The position numbers and the translations under genes were made by a program. The notes under the pieces are model-generated. The model saw only the letters and a program-made list of their open reading frames with translations, ran no database searches and had not been told where the DNA came from. Source: Pseudomonas saponiphila (GTDB lineage Bacteria > Pseudomonadota > Gammaproteobacteria > Pseudomonadales > Pseudomonadaceae). Taken from it: DNA of 64,000 nucleotides. Below are positions 43,643 through 53,275 of the stretch, in pieces (positions within the stretch are counted from its first letter, which is position 1; each line of letters begins with the position of its first letter). The stretch spans positions 310,001 to 374,000 of the forward strand of contig NZ_FNTJ01000001.1 of NCBI RefSeq assembly GCF_900105185.1. Direction: 5' to 3'.

Positions 43643-44922
43643 ATCTGTTCAATCTGCGCCGTACCCCGCCCAGTCTGGAGGATCTGGCCGTCGAGCCATG
43701 TCTGGCTGCTGCGGACGATGGCTGTGCCAGTGAGTGCCTGATGCCCAGTGTGCCGCGCCCCCAGACAGTGTTCGTGCGTGGCCAGGGTTCCTGGCTATGG
43801 GACAGCAATGACCGCACTTATCTCGACTTCACCCAGGCCGGAGCCGCCAACAGCCTGGGCCATAGCCCCTCGGTCGTGGTCAACGCCCTGGCCGCTCAGG
43901 CCCAGTCGCTGATCAACCCCGGCTCGGGTTTCTACAACCGCGGCATGCTCAAGCTTGCCGATCGTCTGTGCCGCAGCACCGGCAGCGACCAGGCCTATCT
44001 GTTGAGCAGTGGCAGCGAAGCCTGCGAGGCCGCGATCAAGCTGGCACGCAAGTGGGGACAACTGCACCGGGGCGGCGCGGCCGGCATCATCACCGCCAGT
44101 CGCAGTTGCCATGGTCGTGGATTTGCCGCGCTGTCGGCGGCGGGGCTTGATGCCTCGGGCAATCGCTTCGAGCCGCAACTGCCGGGCTTCAGCCAGGTAC
44201 CGTTCAATGACCTGCCCGCTTTGCATGCTGCAGTGGATGCGCAAACCGTGGCCATCATGCTGGAGCCGATCCAGGGCGAGGCCGGGGTCATTCCAGCGAC
44301 TGAACACTACCTCAAGGGCGTGGAACGTCTGTGTCGTGAACTGGGCATCCTGTTGATTCTCGATGAGGTGCAGACCGGCATCGGCCGTTGCGGCACGTTG
44401 CTGGCCGAACAGTTGTATGGCGTGCGCGCCGACATCATCGCCTTGGGCAAGGGCCTGGGCGGCGGCGTGCCGCTGGCGGCGCTGCTGGCGCGGGGCAAGG
44501 CCTGCTGTTTCGAACCGGGGGAACTGGACGGCACGCATCACGGCAATGCGCTGATGACCTCGGCCGGCCTGGCGGTGCTGGACAGTCTGCAGGAGCACGG
44601 GTTTCTGCAGCAGGTGCGCACCCATGGCCAGTACCTGGGGCAGGGGCTGACTCGTCTGGCGAGCCGTTATGCACAGGGCGAGGTGCGTGGCCATGGACTG
44701 CTCTGGGGCATGAGCCTGGCCGACGCCTCGGCTGAGGCGGTGGTCAAGGCGGCGTTGCTCGAAGGGTTGTTGCTCAGTGCCACGCAACCGGACTGCCTGC
44801 GCTTCACTCCGGCCCTGAGTGTCAGCAAGGGCAATATCGATGAAATGCTGCTGCGCCTGGCCCGGGCGTTCTCCCGGGTGCGCACTGCGCAACTGCAATG
44901 CCGCAAGGGGGTGGTGGTCTGA
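43639..44922 (+). CDS. Class III PLP aminotransferase (acetylornithine-aminotransferase-like)
   Basis: 427 residues. The PLP-binding lysine is K271 in IIALGKGLGGGVPLAALL, and the cofactor Asp is D242 in LILDEVQTGIGRCG. Other landmarks are SSGSEACEAAIKLARKWG and EPIQGEAGVIPAT. This is the ArgD/GabT superfamily, most like acetylornithine/succinylornithine transaminases, which move an amino group from an omega-amino acid to 2-oxoglutarate. It carries a 40-residue N-terminal extension before PQTVFVRGQGSWLWD. It is coupled to the MOSC gene and may be controlled by the divergent LysR protein. Confidence 0.9.
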   Translation: MNLFNLRRTPPSLEDLAVEPCLAAADDGCASECLMPSVPRPQTVFVRGQGSWLWDSNDRTYLDFTQAGAANSLGHSPSVVVNALAAQAQSLINPGSGFYNRGMLKLADRLCRSTGSDQAYLLSSGSEACEAAIKLARKWGQLHRGGAAGIITASRSCHGRGFAALSAAGLDASGNRFEPQLPGFSQVPFNDLPALHAAVDAQTVAIMLEPIQGEAGVIPATEHYLKGVERLCRELGILLILDEVQTGIGRCGTLLAEQLYGVRADIIALGKGLGGGVPLAALLARGKACCFEPGELDGTHHGNALMTSAGLAVLDSLQEHGFLQQVRTHGQYLGQGLTRLASRYAQGEVRGHGLLWGMSLADASAEAVVKAALLEGLLLSATQPDCLRFTPALSVSKGNIDEMLLRLARAFSRVRTAQLQCRKGVVV

Positions 44923-45286
44923 TATCCAGACCGATCCTGCGCGCTTCACCGAGGTTTGCTGCCGAGTACTTGCGACCTCACGTTGGCTGAATTCCTGAAC
45001 CGTCTCGCGGTATAACGCATCGCCCCGTGTCCGATTTTTCGCACGGGGCGTTTTTTTGTCTCCGTGCTTTTCAGCACCCGGTGTTGCTCCTGAAGCAACG
45101 GTCGATTGCTGATTCGTTGCGCCTATCGAGCCGGGCCGTCGCTGTCATCGGCGCAATGCCATTGGGCCGGTCCACTGGAGCAAGACCGCCATCCGGCTGG
45201 CAGGTGATTATTCTGAACCCTGGCCCGTGGCCGGAGTCGATTGCAGGCAAGGCTCAACCGAGCCGATTTCCAACAGGAGCTGCCCT
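44923..45286. other. Intergenic region after the aminotransferase gene
   Basis: 364 bases. A strong terminator lies at 45021-45057. The remaining sequence up to the Pmp3 gene should contain that gene's promoter, but I see no clear -35/-10 pair. An 89-codon frame from 45027 overlaps the terminator stem, has no ribosome site and is not taken as a gene. Confidence 0.7.
45021..45057 (+). terminator. Intrinsic terminator after the aminotransferase gene
   Basis: CGCCCCGTG/CACGGGGCG stem with a 12-base loop and seven T. Confidence 0.95.
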
Positions 45287-45445
45287 ATGGACTTGATCCG
45301 CATCATCTTCGCCATTCTCTTGCCGCCCCTGGGGGTTTTTCTGCAAGTGGGCTTTGGCGGCGCTTTCTGGCTGAACATCCTGCTGACCCTGTGTGGCTAC
45401 ATCCCCGGTATCGTCCACGCGGTCTACATCATCGCCAAACGCTGA
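45287..45445 (+). CDS. YqaE/Pmp3 family membrane peptide
   Basis: 52 residues, MDLIRIIFAILLPPLGVFLQVGFGGAFWLNILLTLCGYIPGIVHAVYIIAKR: two transmembrane helices with the family signature PPLGVFLQ...G.FW.NILLTL.GYIPGI.HA.Y. Pmp3/YqaE proteins alter membrane potential and help in salt or pH stress in plants and fungi; the bacterial role is less clear. AGGAG lies eight bases before ATG 45287; the longer frame has no ribosome site. A GC-rich inverted repeat (CCCGCCCG...CGGGCGGG, 45454-45480) separates it from the convergent S9 peptidase. Confidence 0.93.
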   Translation: MDLIRIIFAILLPPLGVFLQVGFGGAFWLNILLTLCGYIPGIVHAVYIIAKR

Positions 45446-45453
45446 GGAGCCGA

Positions 45454-45480
45454 CCCGCCCGTTCCGATAGAGCGGGCGGG
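45454..45480. terminator. GC-rich hairpin between convergent genes
   Basis: CCCGCCCG at 45454-45461 pairs with CGGGCGGG at 45473-45480 across 11 bases. There is no clear T-run, so it is a weak or factor-assisted terminator at best. Confidence 0.55.
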
Positions 45481-45486
45481 GCTTGC

Positions 45487-47319
45487 TCAAGGCTGCGCCT
45501 GCAGCACCTTCTGATAGAACCGCCACTCCTGCTCCAGGGCATGGGCCTGATTGTCCGCCTTGCGAAAGCCGTGGCGCTCATCCGGGTAGTAATGCGCCTC
45601 GGCGGCAATGCCCTGGTCCTTGAGTGCCTTGAGCATGTCGCGGGTTTGTTGCGGCACCACCACGGCGTCCAGCTCGCCCTGGAAAAACACCACCGGGACA
45701 CGGATATCGCCGGCGTGCAGCAGCGGTGTGCGGGCCAGATATCGCTGCCGGTCCTGCTGCGGGTCGCCGATCAGCCAGTCCAGATAGTCGCCCTCGAACT
45801 TGTGCGTGGAACGGGTAAGGGCAATGGGATCGCTGACGCCGTACAAGCTGGCGCCGGCACAGAACACCTTGGCGAAAGCCAGGGCGCAGAGGGTGGTGTA
45901 GCCCCCCGCGCTGCCGCCACGGATAAACGCCTGCTGTGGATCGATCAGCCCTTGCTGGTCCAGGTAGGCCACCACCGCGCAGGCGTCTTCCACATCCACT
46001 TCACCCCAGCGCAGATGCAGGGCCTGGCGATAGGCCCGGCCATAGCCGCTGCTGCCCCGGTAGTTCAGGTCGGCCACGGCGAAGCCGCGTTGGGTCCAGA
46101 ACTGGATGCGCGGATCGAGTATCGGGTAACAGGCGGAGGTCGGGCCTCCGTGGATGAACACCACCAGCGGCGGTCGGTTGGCCCCGTTCATGGCCGGGTA
46201 GAAAAAACCGTGGGCCTTGCCGTCACCGCTGGGGTAGCACAGGGTTTGCGGACGACTGATATGTTCCGCCGGCAGCGGCGCCGCGCCGCCGGCCAATACC
46301 TGTACCTGCCGGGTTTCACGCTCGATGGTGATCACCGCCGAGGGGCTGACGGGGGAGGCGGCGATGCAATACAGGTAACGCTGATCCTGCGCCAGGCCGC
46401 GAAAGCGACTGTAGTCGCCGGTGAAGTCCTGTTGCGTACCGTCGGCGTGGTGCACGCCGAGCCGACCGAAGCCGTTCTCGGTCCAGCTGCCGAACCAGGC
46501 GTCACCGCCCAGGGGCATCCAGGTGCTGCAGCCCAGTTGCCAGGGTGCAGGAGCGTGATCGGCCGCGGCACAGGGCAGCGGCCGCAAGCCGCTGCCGGAC
46601 TCGGCCCAGGGTTGCCAGAAACCCTGGCGATCGGTCAGGCAGTAGAGTTGCTGGTCCTGGTCGAAGCGTGGCTGCTGCAGGGACTCCGGCTCACCGTCTC
46701 CGGCCACGCAGCGCGGCTCACCCCAGGTGCCGTCGCCGCGGCGTTCGGCGAGCATCAGGCGAGTGCAGGTCCAGGGCTGATGGGGGCGATCCCATTCGAT
46801 CCAGGCCAGGCGCTGGCCGTTGGCGCTCAAGGTCGGAGCGGCATAGAAGTCAGCCCCGGCGGCGAGCAACTGCCGACGCCCGTCATGGCGGTCGATGGCC
46901 ACCAGCCGATGCTCGCTGGCGCACTCTTCCACAGCCAGGACCTGATCGGCGTGAGCCTGCAGATCGCCGTAGCGGCAGTCGCCCCGGGTCAGGGCTTCTG
47001 GCGCGCCGCCCGCCAGGGGCTGGCGATAAAGCTGCTGGTCCGCGTCGTTGACGAACACCAGGTGTTCGCCGCTGATGCAGAAGGCGCCGCCGCCATATTC
47101 GTAGACCCGGCTGCGGGCGCTGAAACCCTCCGGGGTCAGGCAACGGGCCTGGCCTTGCTGCCAATGCCAGATCCGGCAACTGGCGTCTACGGGACGGTAT
47201 TCATTCCAGAACAGGCCGTGAGGCGTCAGTTGCAGTTCGGCAAAATCGGTTCCGGCGGCGGTGGCCTGGTTGGCGCTGAAGGGCTCAACCCTTGGCGATG
47301 AGGCGCGAGTTTCGTTCAT
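45487..47319 (-). CDS. S9 family peptidase at the end of the pqq operon (PqqM-like)
   Basis: 610 residues. An N-terminal beta-propeller (about 1-360) is followed by a prolyl-oligopeptidase catalytic domain with [10 protein letters not shown], nucleophile motif [10 protein letters not shown], Asp in [10 protein letters not shown] and His in YPDERHGF, so the Ser-Asp-His triad is complete. In several fluorescent pseudomonads a gene of this type follows pqqE and is called pqqM. Its role in PQQ production is uncertain; a peptidase could trim the PqqA peptide. The start ATG 47319 lies inside pqqE (35-base overlap), so the genes are coupled. Confidence 0.88.
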   Translation of the reverse strand: MNETRASSPRVEPFSANQATAAGTDFAELQLTPHGLFWNEYRPVDASCRIWHWQQGQARCLTPEGFSARSRVYEYGGGAFCISGEHLVFVNDADQQLYRQPLAGGAPEALTRGDCRYGDLQAHADQVLAVEECASEHRLVAIDRHDGRRQLLAAGADFYAAPTLSANGQRLAWIEWDRPHQPWTCTRLMLAERRGDGTWGEPRCVAGDGEPESLQQPRFDQDQQLYCLTDRQGFWQPWAESGSGLRPLPCAAADHAPAPWQLGCSTWMPLGGDAWFGSWTENGFGRLGVHHADGTQQDFTGDYSRFRGLAQDQRYLYCIAASPVSPSAVITIERETRQVQVLAGGAAPLPAEHISRPQTLCYPSGDGKAHGFFYPAMNGANRPPLVVFIHGGPTSACYPILDPRIQFWTQRGFAVADLNYRGSSGYGRAYRQALHLRWGEVDVEDACAVVAYLDQQGLIDPQQAFIRGGSAGGYTTLCALAFAKVFCAGASLYGVSDPIALTRSTHKFEGDYLDWLIGDPQQDRQRYLARTPLLHAGDIRVPVVFFQGELDAVVVPQQTRDMLKALKDQGIAAEAHYYPDERHGFRKADNQAHALEQEWRFYQKVLQAQP

Positions 47320-48415
47320 TGCGAAAGGCCAGTTGCTCAATGGTTTGGGTGGCGGTTTCGGATTCTTCGCGGGCCTTGAGAATCATCCCGTGGTGTTCCG
47401 ATTTGCTGCACACCGGGTCGGCATTGCTGGCGTCCCCCGTGAGCATGAAGGCCTGGCAGCGGCAGCCACCGAAGTCCTTTTCCTTCTCGTCGCAGGAGTG
47501 GCACGGCTCGGGCATCCAGTCGTAGCCGCGGTAGCGGTTGAAACCGAAGGAGTCGTACCAGATGTGCTGCATGCTGTGGTCGCGCACGTTGGGGAACTGC
47601 ACCGGCATCTGCCGCGCGCCGTGGCAGGGCAGGGCGGTGCCGTCCGGGGTCACGGTGAGGAAGAGGCTGCCCCAGCCGTTCATGCAGGCCTTGGGGCGCT
47701 CTTCGTAGTAGTCCGGGGTGACGAAGATCAGTTTGCAGGGATGGCCCTGGGCTTCCAGCTTGGCGCGGTACTCGTTGGTGATGCGTTCGGCGCGCAGCAG
47801 TTGCTCCTGGGTCGGCAGCAGGCCGACGCGGTTGAGCTGGGCCCAGCCGTAGAACTGGCAGGTGGCAAGCTCGACGAAGTCGGCTTCCAGGGCGATGCAC
47901 AGCTCGATGATGCGGTCGATTCTGTCGATATTGTGCCGATGGGTGACGAAATTCAGCACCATCGGATAGCCATGGGCCTTGACCGCGCGGGCCATCTCCA
48001 GCTTCTGCGCGAAGGCTTTCTTCGAGCCGGCCAGCAGGTTGTTCACCTGCTCGTCGCTGGCTTGGAAGCTGATCTGGATATGGTCCAGGCCGGCTTTCTT
48101 GAAGTCGCTGATCTTCTGTTCGGTGAGGCCGATGCCGGAGGTGATCAGGTTGGTGTAGAAGCCCAGCTTGCGCGCCTCGCCGATCAGTTCGGCGAGGTCC
48201 TGGCGCACCAACGGCTCTCCGCCGGAAAAGCCCAGCTGCGCGGCGCCCATCTCCCGCGCTTCGCGAAACACCTTGATCCATTGTTCGGTGCTCAGCTCCT
48301 GGCCCTGCTCGGCGAAATCCAGGGGATTGGAGCAGTAGGGGCATTGCAGCGGGCAGCGGTAAGTCAGCTCGGCCAGCAACCAGAGTGGCAGGCCAACTGG
48401 CGGTTTGTCGGGCAC
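47285..48415 (-). CDS. pqqE: PQQ biosynthesis radical SAM protein PqqE
   Basis: 376 residues. Radical-SAM cluster C21-x3-C25-x2-C28 ([12 protein letters not shown]), [10 protein letters not shown], and C-terminal SPASM cysteines ([29 protein letters not shown]). It forms the Glu-Tyr carbon-carbon crosslink in PqqA, with PqqD holding the peptide. No ATG is available near the family start; GTG 48415 gives [21 protein letters not shown], seven bases after the pqqD stop, and is chosen. It overlaps the S9 peptidase gene at its 3' end. Confidence 0.96.
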   Translation of the reverse strand: MPDKPPVGLPLWLLAELTYRCPLQCPYCSNPLDFAEQGQELSTEQWIKVFREAREMGAAQLGFSGGEPLVRQDLAELIGEARKLGFYTNLITSGIGLTEQKISDFKKAGLDHIQISFQASDEQVNNLLAGSKKAFAQKLEMARAVKAHGYPMVLNFVTHRHNIDRIDRIIELCIALEADFVELATCQFYGWAQLNRVGLLPTQEQLLRAERITNEYRAKLEAQGHPCKLIFVTPDYYEERPKACMNGWGSLFLTVTPDGTALPCHGARQMPVQFPNVRDHSMQHIWYDSFGFNRYRGYDWMPEPCHSCDEKEKDFGGCRCQAFMLTGDASNADPVCSKSEHHGMILKAREESETATQTIEQLAFRNERNSRLIAKG

Positions 48416-48422
48416 GGCGACT

Positions 48423-48698
48423 TCAGCCGAGTTCGATCCAGTGCTGGGCACGGGCGACCTCCATGAACTGCTCGATATCGTCACCGAGCTCGGCCACCCC
48501 CGGGAACTGTACTTCCAGTTCGCTGATGATCGCCGCCACGTTCCGCTCGCCATCAATCAGCCCGCCAATCAGTGCCGCACTGTCGTTGAGCTTGATCATG
48601 CCTTCCGGGTACAGCAGCACGTGGCCCTTTTGCGCCGGTTCGTACTGGAAGCGGTAGCCGGGGCGCCAGCGTGGGGTCTTGCTGCGGTCGAAACTCAT
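48423..48698 (-). CDS. pqqD: PQQ biosynthesis peptide chaperone PqqD
   Basis: 91 residues: [87 protein letters not shown], a winged-helix RiPP recognition element. It binds PqqA and delivers it to PqqE. The start codon overlaps the pqqC stop (ATGA). Confidence 0.97.
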   Translation of the reverse strand: MSFDRSKTPRWRPGYRFQYEPAQKGHVLLYPEGMIKLNDSAALIGGLIDGERNVAAIISELEVQFPGVAELGDDIEQFMEVARAQHWIELG

Positions 48699-49447
48699 AG
48701 AGGGATCCCTTTATGCCAGACCCGCTGATCGGTAACGCTGTGATAAGGCGGGCGGTTCAGTTCATAGGCCATGCTCATGGCGTCGAGCATGCTCCAAAGG
48801 ATGTCCAGTTTGAACTGGAGAATTTCCAGCATGCGTTCCTGTGCCGCCCGAGTGGTGTAGTGCTGCAGGGTGATGGCCAGGCCGTGTTCCACATCGCGCC
48901 GGGCCTGGCCCAGGCGGGTGCGGAAGTATTCGTAGCCGATCGGGTCGATCCACGGGTAATGCTGGGGCCAGCTGTCCAGGCGCGACTGGTGGATCTGCGG
49001 GGCGAACAGTTCGGTCAGCGAACTGCTGGCGGCTTCCTGCCAGCTGGCGCGGCGGGCGAAGTTGACGTAGGCGTCCACGGCGAAGCGCACGCCGGGCAGT
49101 ACCAGTTCCTGGGAACGCAGTTGGTCCGGGTCCAGGCCCACGGCCTGGCCCAGGCGCAGCCAGGCCTCGATGCCGCCGTCTTCGCCGGGTGCGCCGTCGT
49201 GGTCCAGCAGGCGCTGGATCCATTCGCGGCGTACTTCGCGGTCCGGGCAGTTGGCGAGGATCGCCGCATCCTTCATGGGGATGTTCACCTGGTAGTAGAA
49301 GCGGTTGGCGACCCAGCCCTGGATCTGCTCGCGGCTTGCCCGGCCTTCATACATCGCCACGTGATAGGGGTGATGGATATGGTAATAGGCGCCCTTGGCG
49401 CGCAGTGCCTGCTCGAACTCGGCAGGGGACAGGGGGGTGTCGGTCAT
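48695..49447 (-). CDS. pqqC: Pyrroloquinoline-quinone synthase PqqC
   Basis: 250 residues, all-helical cofactorless oxidase for the last ring closure and eight-electron oxidation to PQQ. Typical blocks: [84 protein letters not shown] with the conserved His, Tyr and Arg residues. ATG 49447 follows GGAGAACACAG. A REP element (49472-49494) sits between pqqB and pqqC. Confidence 0.97.
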   Translation of the reverse strand: MTDTPLSPAEFEQALRAKGAYYHIHHPYHVAMYEGRASREQIQGWVANRFYYQVNIPMKDAAILANCPDREVRREWIQRLLDHDGAPGEDGGIEAWLRLGQAVGLDPDQLRSQELVLPGVRFAVDAYVNFARRASWQEAASSSLTELFAPQIHQSRLDSWPQHYPWIDPIGYEYFRTRLGQARRDVEHGLAITLQHYTTRAAQERMLEILQFKLDILWSMLDAMSMAYELNRPPYHSVTDQRVWHKGIPL

Positions 49448-49471
49448 CTGTGTTCTCCGGGGGGCTGTCCT

Positions 49472-49494
49472 TTCGCGGGCAAGCCCGCTCCTAC
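49472..49494 (-). repeat. REP element inside the pqq operon
   Basis: TTCGCGGGCAAGCCCGCTCCTAC between pqqB and pqqC (74-base gap). The hairpin could affect the ratio of the two products. Confidence 0.9.
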
Positions 49495-49521
49495 GCAAAG
49501 CGAGCTTGGAGGCGATATGGC

Positions 49522-50433
49522 CTACAGCTCAATACTCATTCCGTCGTAGGCCACTTCCACCTTTCGACGTACCAGTTCGGCACGTTCGGCGGAGTCTTCG
49601 TCGAGGATCGGGTTGGTGTTGTTGATGTGGATCAGCACCTTGCGCTGGCGGGGCAGTTGCTCCAGCACCTCAAGCATGCCGCCGGGACCGTTCTGCGCCA
49701 GGTGGCCCATTTCCTGGCCGGTGCGGGTGCCAACGCCACGGCGTTGCATTTCATCGTCTTCCCACAGGGTGCCGTCTACCAGCAGCACGTCGCTGGCGGC
49801 CATGATCTCCAGCAGTGGTGCGTCGACCTTGCCCAGGCCCGGAGCATAGAAGAGTTTGCCGCCGCTGCGCAGGTCTTCGACGATCAGGCCGATGTTGTCC
49901 CCCGGGTGCGGGTCGAAACGGTGCGGAGAATAGGGCGGCGCCGCGCTGCGCAGGGGCAGCGGCGTGAAGCGCAGGTTGGGGCAGGCGGGGATGCTGAAGC
50001 TCTGGTCCAGCTCGATGCGGTTCCAGTTCAGGCCGCCGTTCCAGTGGCTGAGCATCTTGAACAGCGGGAAGCCGGTGCTCAGGTCTTCGTGGACCATGTC
50101 GGTGCACCAGACCTGATGCGGGCAGCCTTCGCGCAGGCTGAGCAGGCCGGTGGTGTGGTCGATCTGGCTGTCCATCAGGATGATGGCGCCGATGCCGCTA
50201 TCGCGCAGGGCCCGGCCCGGCTGCATGGGGGCGAAGCTTTGCAGTTGGGCGCGGATGTCCGGCGAGGCGTTGCACAGTACCCAGTTCACCCCGTCATCGG
50301 AAATCGCGATGGACGATTGGGTGCGGGCCTGAGCCCGCAGGCTGCCGTCGCGAAACCCTGCGCAGTTCACGCAGTTGCAGTTCCACTGCGGAAAACCACC
50401 GCCGGCGGCGGAACCTAGAATCTGGACAAACAT
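49522..50433 (-). CDS. pqqB: PQQ biosynthesis protein PqqB
   Basis: 303 residues of the metallo-beta-lactamase fold: [24 protein letters not shown] with the Cys zinc site, [23 protein letters not shown] (His/Asp metal motif) and HINNTNPIL. It is now seen as a hydroxylase acting on the Tyr part of the cross-linked peptide. ATG 50433 has GGGAG six bases upstream. It is separated from pqqA by an intrinsic terminator, so only part of transcription reaches it. Confidence 0.97.
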   Translation of the reverse strand: MFVQILGSAAGGGFPQWNCNCVNCAGFRDGSLRAQARTQSSIAISDDGVNWVLCNASPDIRAQLQSFAPMQPGRALRDSGIGAIILMDSQIDHTTGLLSLREGCPHQVWCTDMVHEDLSTGFPLFKMLSHWNGGLNWNRIELDQSFSIPACPNLRFTPLPLRSAAPPYSPHRFDPHPGDNIGLIVEDLRSGGKLFYAPGLGKVDAPLLEIMAASDVLLVDGTLWEDDEMQRRGVGTRTGQEMGHLAQNGPGGMLEVLEQLPRQRKVLIHINNTNPILDEDSAERAELVRRKVEVAYDGMSIEL

Positions 50434-50477
50434 GGACACTCCCGGGGTGACGACGTGAACAAGGTGGGCGACTGAAA

Positions 50478-50506
50478 ATAAAAACGCCCCGGACGGGCCG
50501 AGGCGT
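50478..50506 (-). terminator. Intrinsic (attenuating) terminator between pqqA and pqqB
   Basis: Read on the minus strand, ACGCCTCGG-CCCGT-CCGGGGCGT forms a 9-bp stem with one G-U pair, followed by TTTTTATTTT. It lies 30 bases after the pqqA stop, inside the operon. Partial read-through would make much more pqqA than pqqB-E, as expected for a substrate peptide. Confidence 0.88.
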
Positions 50507-50536
50507 TGCGCTGCGTGTTTTGGCCAGAAGCAGAAA

Positions 50537-50611
50537 TCAGCGGCTGGCGAAGTACATGGTGACTTCGAAGCCGATACGCAGGTCGGTGTAAGCAGGTTTG
50601 GACCAAGTCAT
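50537..50611 (-). CDS. pqqA: PQQ precursor peptide PqqA
   Basis: 24 residues: [24 protein letters not shown] has the conserved Glu16 and Tyr20 spaced ExxxY, which are fused to form PQQ. ATG at 50611 has AAGGAG eight bases upstream. The peptide is bound by PqqD, crosslinked by PqqE, trimmed by a protease (PqqF or similar) and finished by PqqB and PqqC. It is too short for many gene finders but clear here. Confidence 0.98.
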   Translation of the reverse strand: MTWSKPAYTDLRIGFEVTMYFASR

Positions 50612-50767
50612 AAAAATGCTCCTTTGAGGTGGGGGTACGGGTATTGCCTATACATTTAGTCCACCTCCGGCTGGAGATGTTCAGATGCTTAGGCGGGCTA
50701 TCTTACTAAATTCCCGCAAAAGGTTGCCTGCAAATCTGAAGAAGGCTCATTGCAGCGCCGGTAATGA

Positions 50768-53227
50768 TCATTGTGCTTCTTGCCAGGGGGCTCCAGGGCA
50801 AGGCCCGTTGGCCAGTAGTGTCCAGCCGCCGGCCGCCTGCAGGACCCTGGCGGCCTGAATCACGGCGTCGGGCGTAAGCGCCAGGATGCTGGCGTGCAGT
50901 TGCGTCAGGTAATCCGACGGATGGCCGGCCAGTTTCGCCTGCCAGAGCCATTGCGCAGCCTGTTCCAGGGGGAGCAGCGAGGCTTGGAACTGCTGGGCCA
51001 GAGCCTGTCGCTGCTGGTTCCAGAATGCCTCGTCGAGCGTGCGCAGATATTCCGGCAATTGCTGGAGAAATTGCTCCACGTGTTGAAGGATTTCGCTGAG
51101 CGTTGCGCTGGGCGATTGCACGCCGAACAGTAGGCCGGTCTGGCCGTTGCGCTGGCGCACGGCGCTGAACACCGCATAGCCCAACTGCAACTCCACCCGC
51201 AGGCGTTGATAGAACGGTGTCTGGCACAGCTGGCCGAGCAGGCGCCAGGCCGCTTCATCGGCCAGGTTCGGGCCGGGCGTCGGGCAGAACAGCAACAGCG
51301 CCTGTTCCCCGGCATCCCCGGGCAGGCTCTGCCAGCGGCGGCTCGCCTCGGCTGCCGGCGGCTGGCAGAGCCCGACATCCGCTGTGCCCGGCATCCGTTG
51401 CAGCACCCGACCAAGGGCCTCTTGAATGCCTGCGGGCAAGCCCAGGGCCAGGCCATCCCAGTGGGCGTCGGCCCACAGTGCTTGCAAGTCCGACACTTGC
51501 GCGGAACGCGAGCCGACGGCTTGTGGCTGCTCGCTGAAGGCCCTGAGCAGTTGGCGGATTGGCATCAGCGGTGCTTCGTCCAGGGGGGCTGGGTTCTCCT
51601 GCCAGAACGAGTCGGCGGGCTGGGTCAGTTGTTTCAAGGCTTGTTGCAGCACCGCTGGCAGGGGTTGCTGCAGGCCGCTGAGTGTCAGCATCCAGTCTTC
51701 GCCAGCGCTGGCAAAGCTCAATTGCACACCGGCCTGGGCGGCGTCGCTGCGCAAGGGCGCGAGGCTGTGCAGCAGCCGCTCGTGCAAGCCGGCCGGAGCA
51801 GGCGAGGCCAGGCGCCAACGCAGAATCAGGGCCCCGTCATGACCGTCCGTGGGCAGGGCCTGGCTCAGGTGCAGTGCCGACGTTTCTCGGCGGCTTCGCG
51901 AGCGATCCTGGGCGAAGGTGCGCAGCCCGCGGTGTGCGCTGGTCTGGCCGCGAATCAGTCCCGCCCGCGGCGCCTCGGCAGGGCTACGCAGGAAAGGGTT
52001 GGCCGCTGGCAGGTGCCATTCGCTGCTGAAGTTATCCACAACCTGGGGCTGCAACTGCGCGAGCACCGCCTTGAGCGCCGCGATTCCTTGTTCATTCAGC
52101 TCATCGACGGTCTGTCGGCTGTCCCGCTGGGCCAGTGCCAGAGCACTGGCGACCTGCAACGGGCGTTGTCGCAGCAAGGCATATTCCTCCCGCAGCTCAG
52201 GCCAATCGCCCTGGGCCCTGAAGAATCCCAGCCAGTCTCCGACCAGCTCGCTGACCTGGGCCGCGGCTGTCGCGGCCCGGGTACTGAGGTTCACCTGCAG
52301 GTGCAGCAAGGCCTGCCCGGCAAATTCATACAGCGTCTGTGCCTTCAGGCTCTGGGCCAGCTGGCGCTGCTGGAGCCCGGCAAGCAGCCCTCCCGGCTTG
52401 GCCGACTGCAGCCAGGTACAGAGAAAGTCCAGGGCGGGTGCTGCGCCTTCGGGCAGTTGTTCGAAGGCGAACAGCAGGTCCAGGCGTTGTGCCTCTAGCT
52501 GTTGATAACTGCGGGTGCCGCAGGGCAACAGCGCGGGAGGTCGGCGCTGATCAAGATGCTGGCCTCGGGCCAGCGTCGCGCCGTAGCGTTCGGCCAGGGC
52601 GCGAAGTTCTTCCAGAGGCTGGGGGCCGACCAGGCTCAGGGTCATTTGCCCGGCCTGGTAATACTCCCGATGAAACTGCTGTAGCCCTTGCTGAAAGCCG
52701 CGGCTGGCCAGGTTCAGGCTGTAACGGTTGCCGGCATGGAAGGCCCGTAGCGGATGAGCGCCAGACAGACCGTCGAACAGCGCGAACTGACGCTGCGCCG
52801 CCTGATCCCGGGACCAGGCGATAAATTCCGCGTGCAGCACCTCCCGTTCCCGGCGCTGGTCGTCAAGGTCCAGGCGCGGGTGGGCGAGCATGTCGCACAG
52901 GCGTTCCAAGCCTGCGGCAAGGGCACTGGGCGGCAGTTCGAAGAAGAATTCAGTCGCGCGTTCACAGGTCTTGGCATTGAGCTGTCCGCCCTGGTTTCGC
53001 ACATGGGCCATCAGCCCCTGTTCAACGGGAAAGCGCTCGGTGCCGAGAAACAGCAGGTGCTCCAGGAAGTGCGCCAGCCCCGGCCAGGCCGGTGGTGCAT
53101 CGTGGCTGCCGGCGCAGACCCGCAGTGCGGCGGCGCAACGTTTCAGGTGTGGGGCATGACGCAGGGACACCCGCAGGCCGTTGGCCAGGGTTTGCAAGTG
53201 GGGCAGGGGGTGGTTCAGCGCGGGCAT
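50768..53227 (-). CDS. pqqF: Pyrroloquinoline quinone biosynthesis protease PqqF
   Basis: 819 residues of the M16 insulinase family. The inverted zinc motif H53-x2-E56-H57 (LAHFLEHLLFLG) and third ligand E134 (EVLHAEF), 77 residues later, are correct. A second, non-catalytic M16 half and a third C-terminal part follow. It cuts the cross-linked PqqA peptide. ATG 53227 follows GGAAG. It lies upstream of pqqA on the same strand with 156 bases between, which should hold a pqqA promoter. Confidence 0.95.
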   Translation of the reverse strand: MPALNHPLPHLQTLANGLRVSLRHAPHLKRCAAALRVCAGSHDAPPAWPGLAHFLEHLLFLGTERFPVEQGLMAHVRNQGGQLNAKTCERATEFFFELPPSALAAGLERLCDMLAHPRLDLDDQRREREVLHAEFIAWSRDQAAQRQFALFDGLSGAHPLRAFHAGNRYSLNLASRGFQQGLQQFHREYYQAGQMTLSLVGPQPLEELRALAERYGATLARGQHLDQRRPPALLPCGTRSYQQLEAQRLDLLFAFEQLPEGAAPALDFLCTWLQSAKPGGLLAGLQQRQLAQSLKAQTLYEFAGQALLHLQVNLSTRAATAAAQVSELVGDWLGFFRAQGDWPELREEYALLRQRPLQVASALALAQRDSRQTVDELNEQGIAALKAVLAQLQPQVVDNFSSEWHLPAANPFLRSPAEAPRAGLIRGQTSAHRGLRTFAQDRSRSRRETSALHLSQALPTDGHDGALILRWRLASPAPAGLHERLLHSLAPLRSDAAQAGVQLSFASAGEDWMLTLSGLQQPLPAVLQQALKQLTQPADSFWQENPAPLDEAPLMPIRQLLRAFSEQPQAVGSRSAQVSDLQALWADAHWDGLALGLPAGIQEALGRVLQRMPGTADVGLCQPPAAEASRRWQSLPGDAGEQALLLFCPTPGPNLADEAAWRLLGQLCQTPFYQRLRVELQLGYAVFSAVRQRNGQTGLLFGVQSPSATLSEILQHVEQFLQQLPEYLRTLDEAFWNQQRQALAQQFQASLLPLEQAAQWLWQAKLAGHPSDYLTQLHASILALTPDAVIQAARVLQAAGGWTLLANGPCPGAPWQEAQ

Positions 53228-53275
53228 GAGCACTTCCAGGACAGAGAAGCGCCCATGCTAGCGGATATGGGCGGA

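Noticed and set aside
45027..45296. An 89-codon frame before the Pmp3 gene
   Set aside because: It overlaps a strong terminator and lacks a ribosome site.
50755..50775. TAATGATCATTG at the pqqF 3' end as a Fur box
   Set aside because: The symmetrical match is short and lies within the coding end of pqqF; PQQ genes are not usual Fur targets and the 19-base consensus fits poorly.
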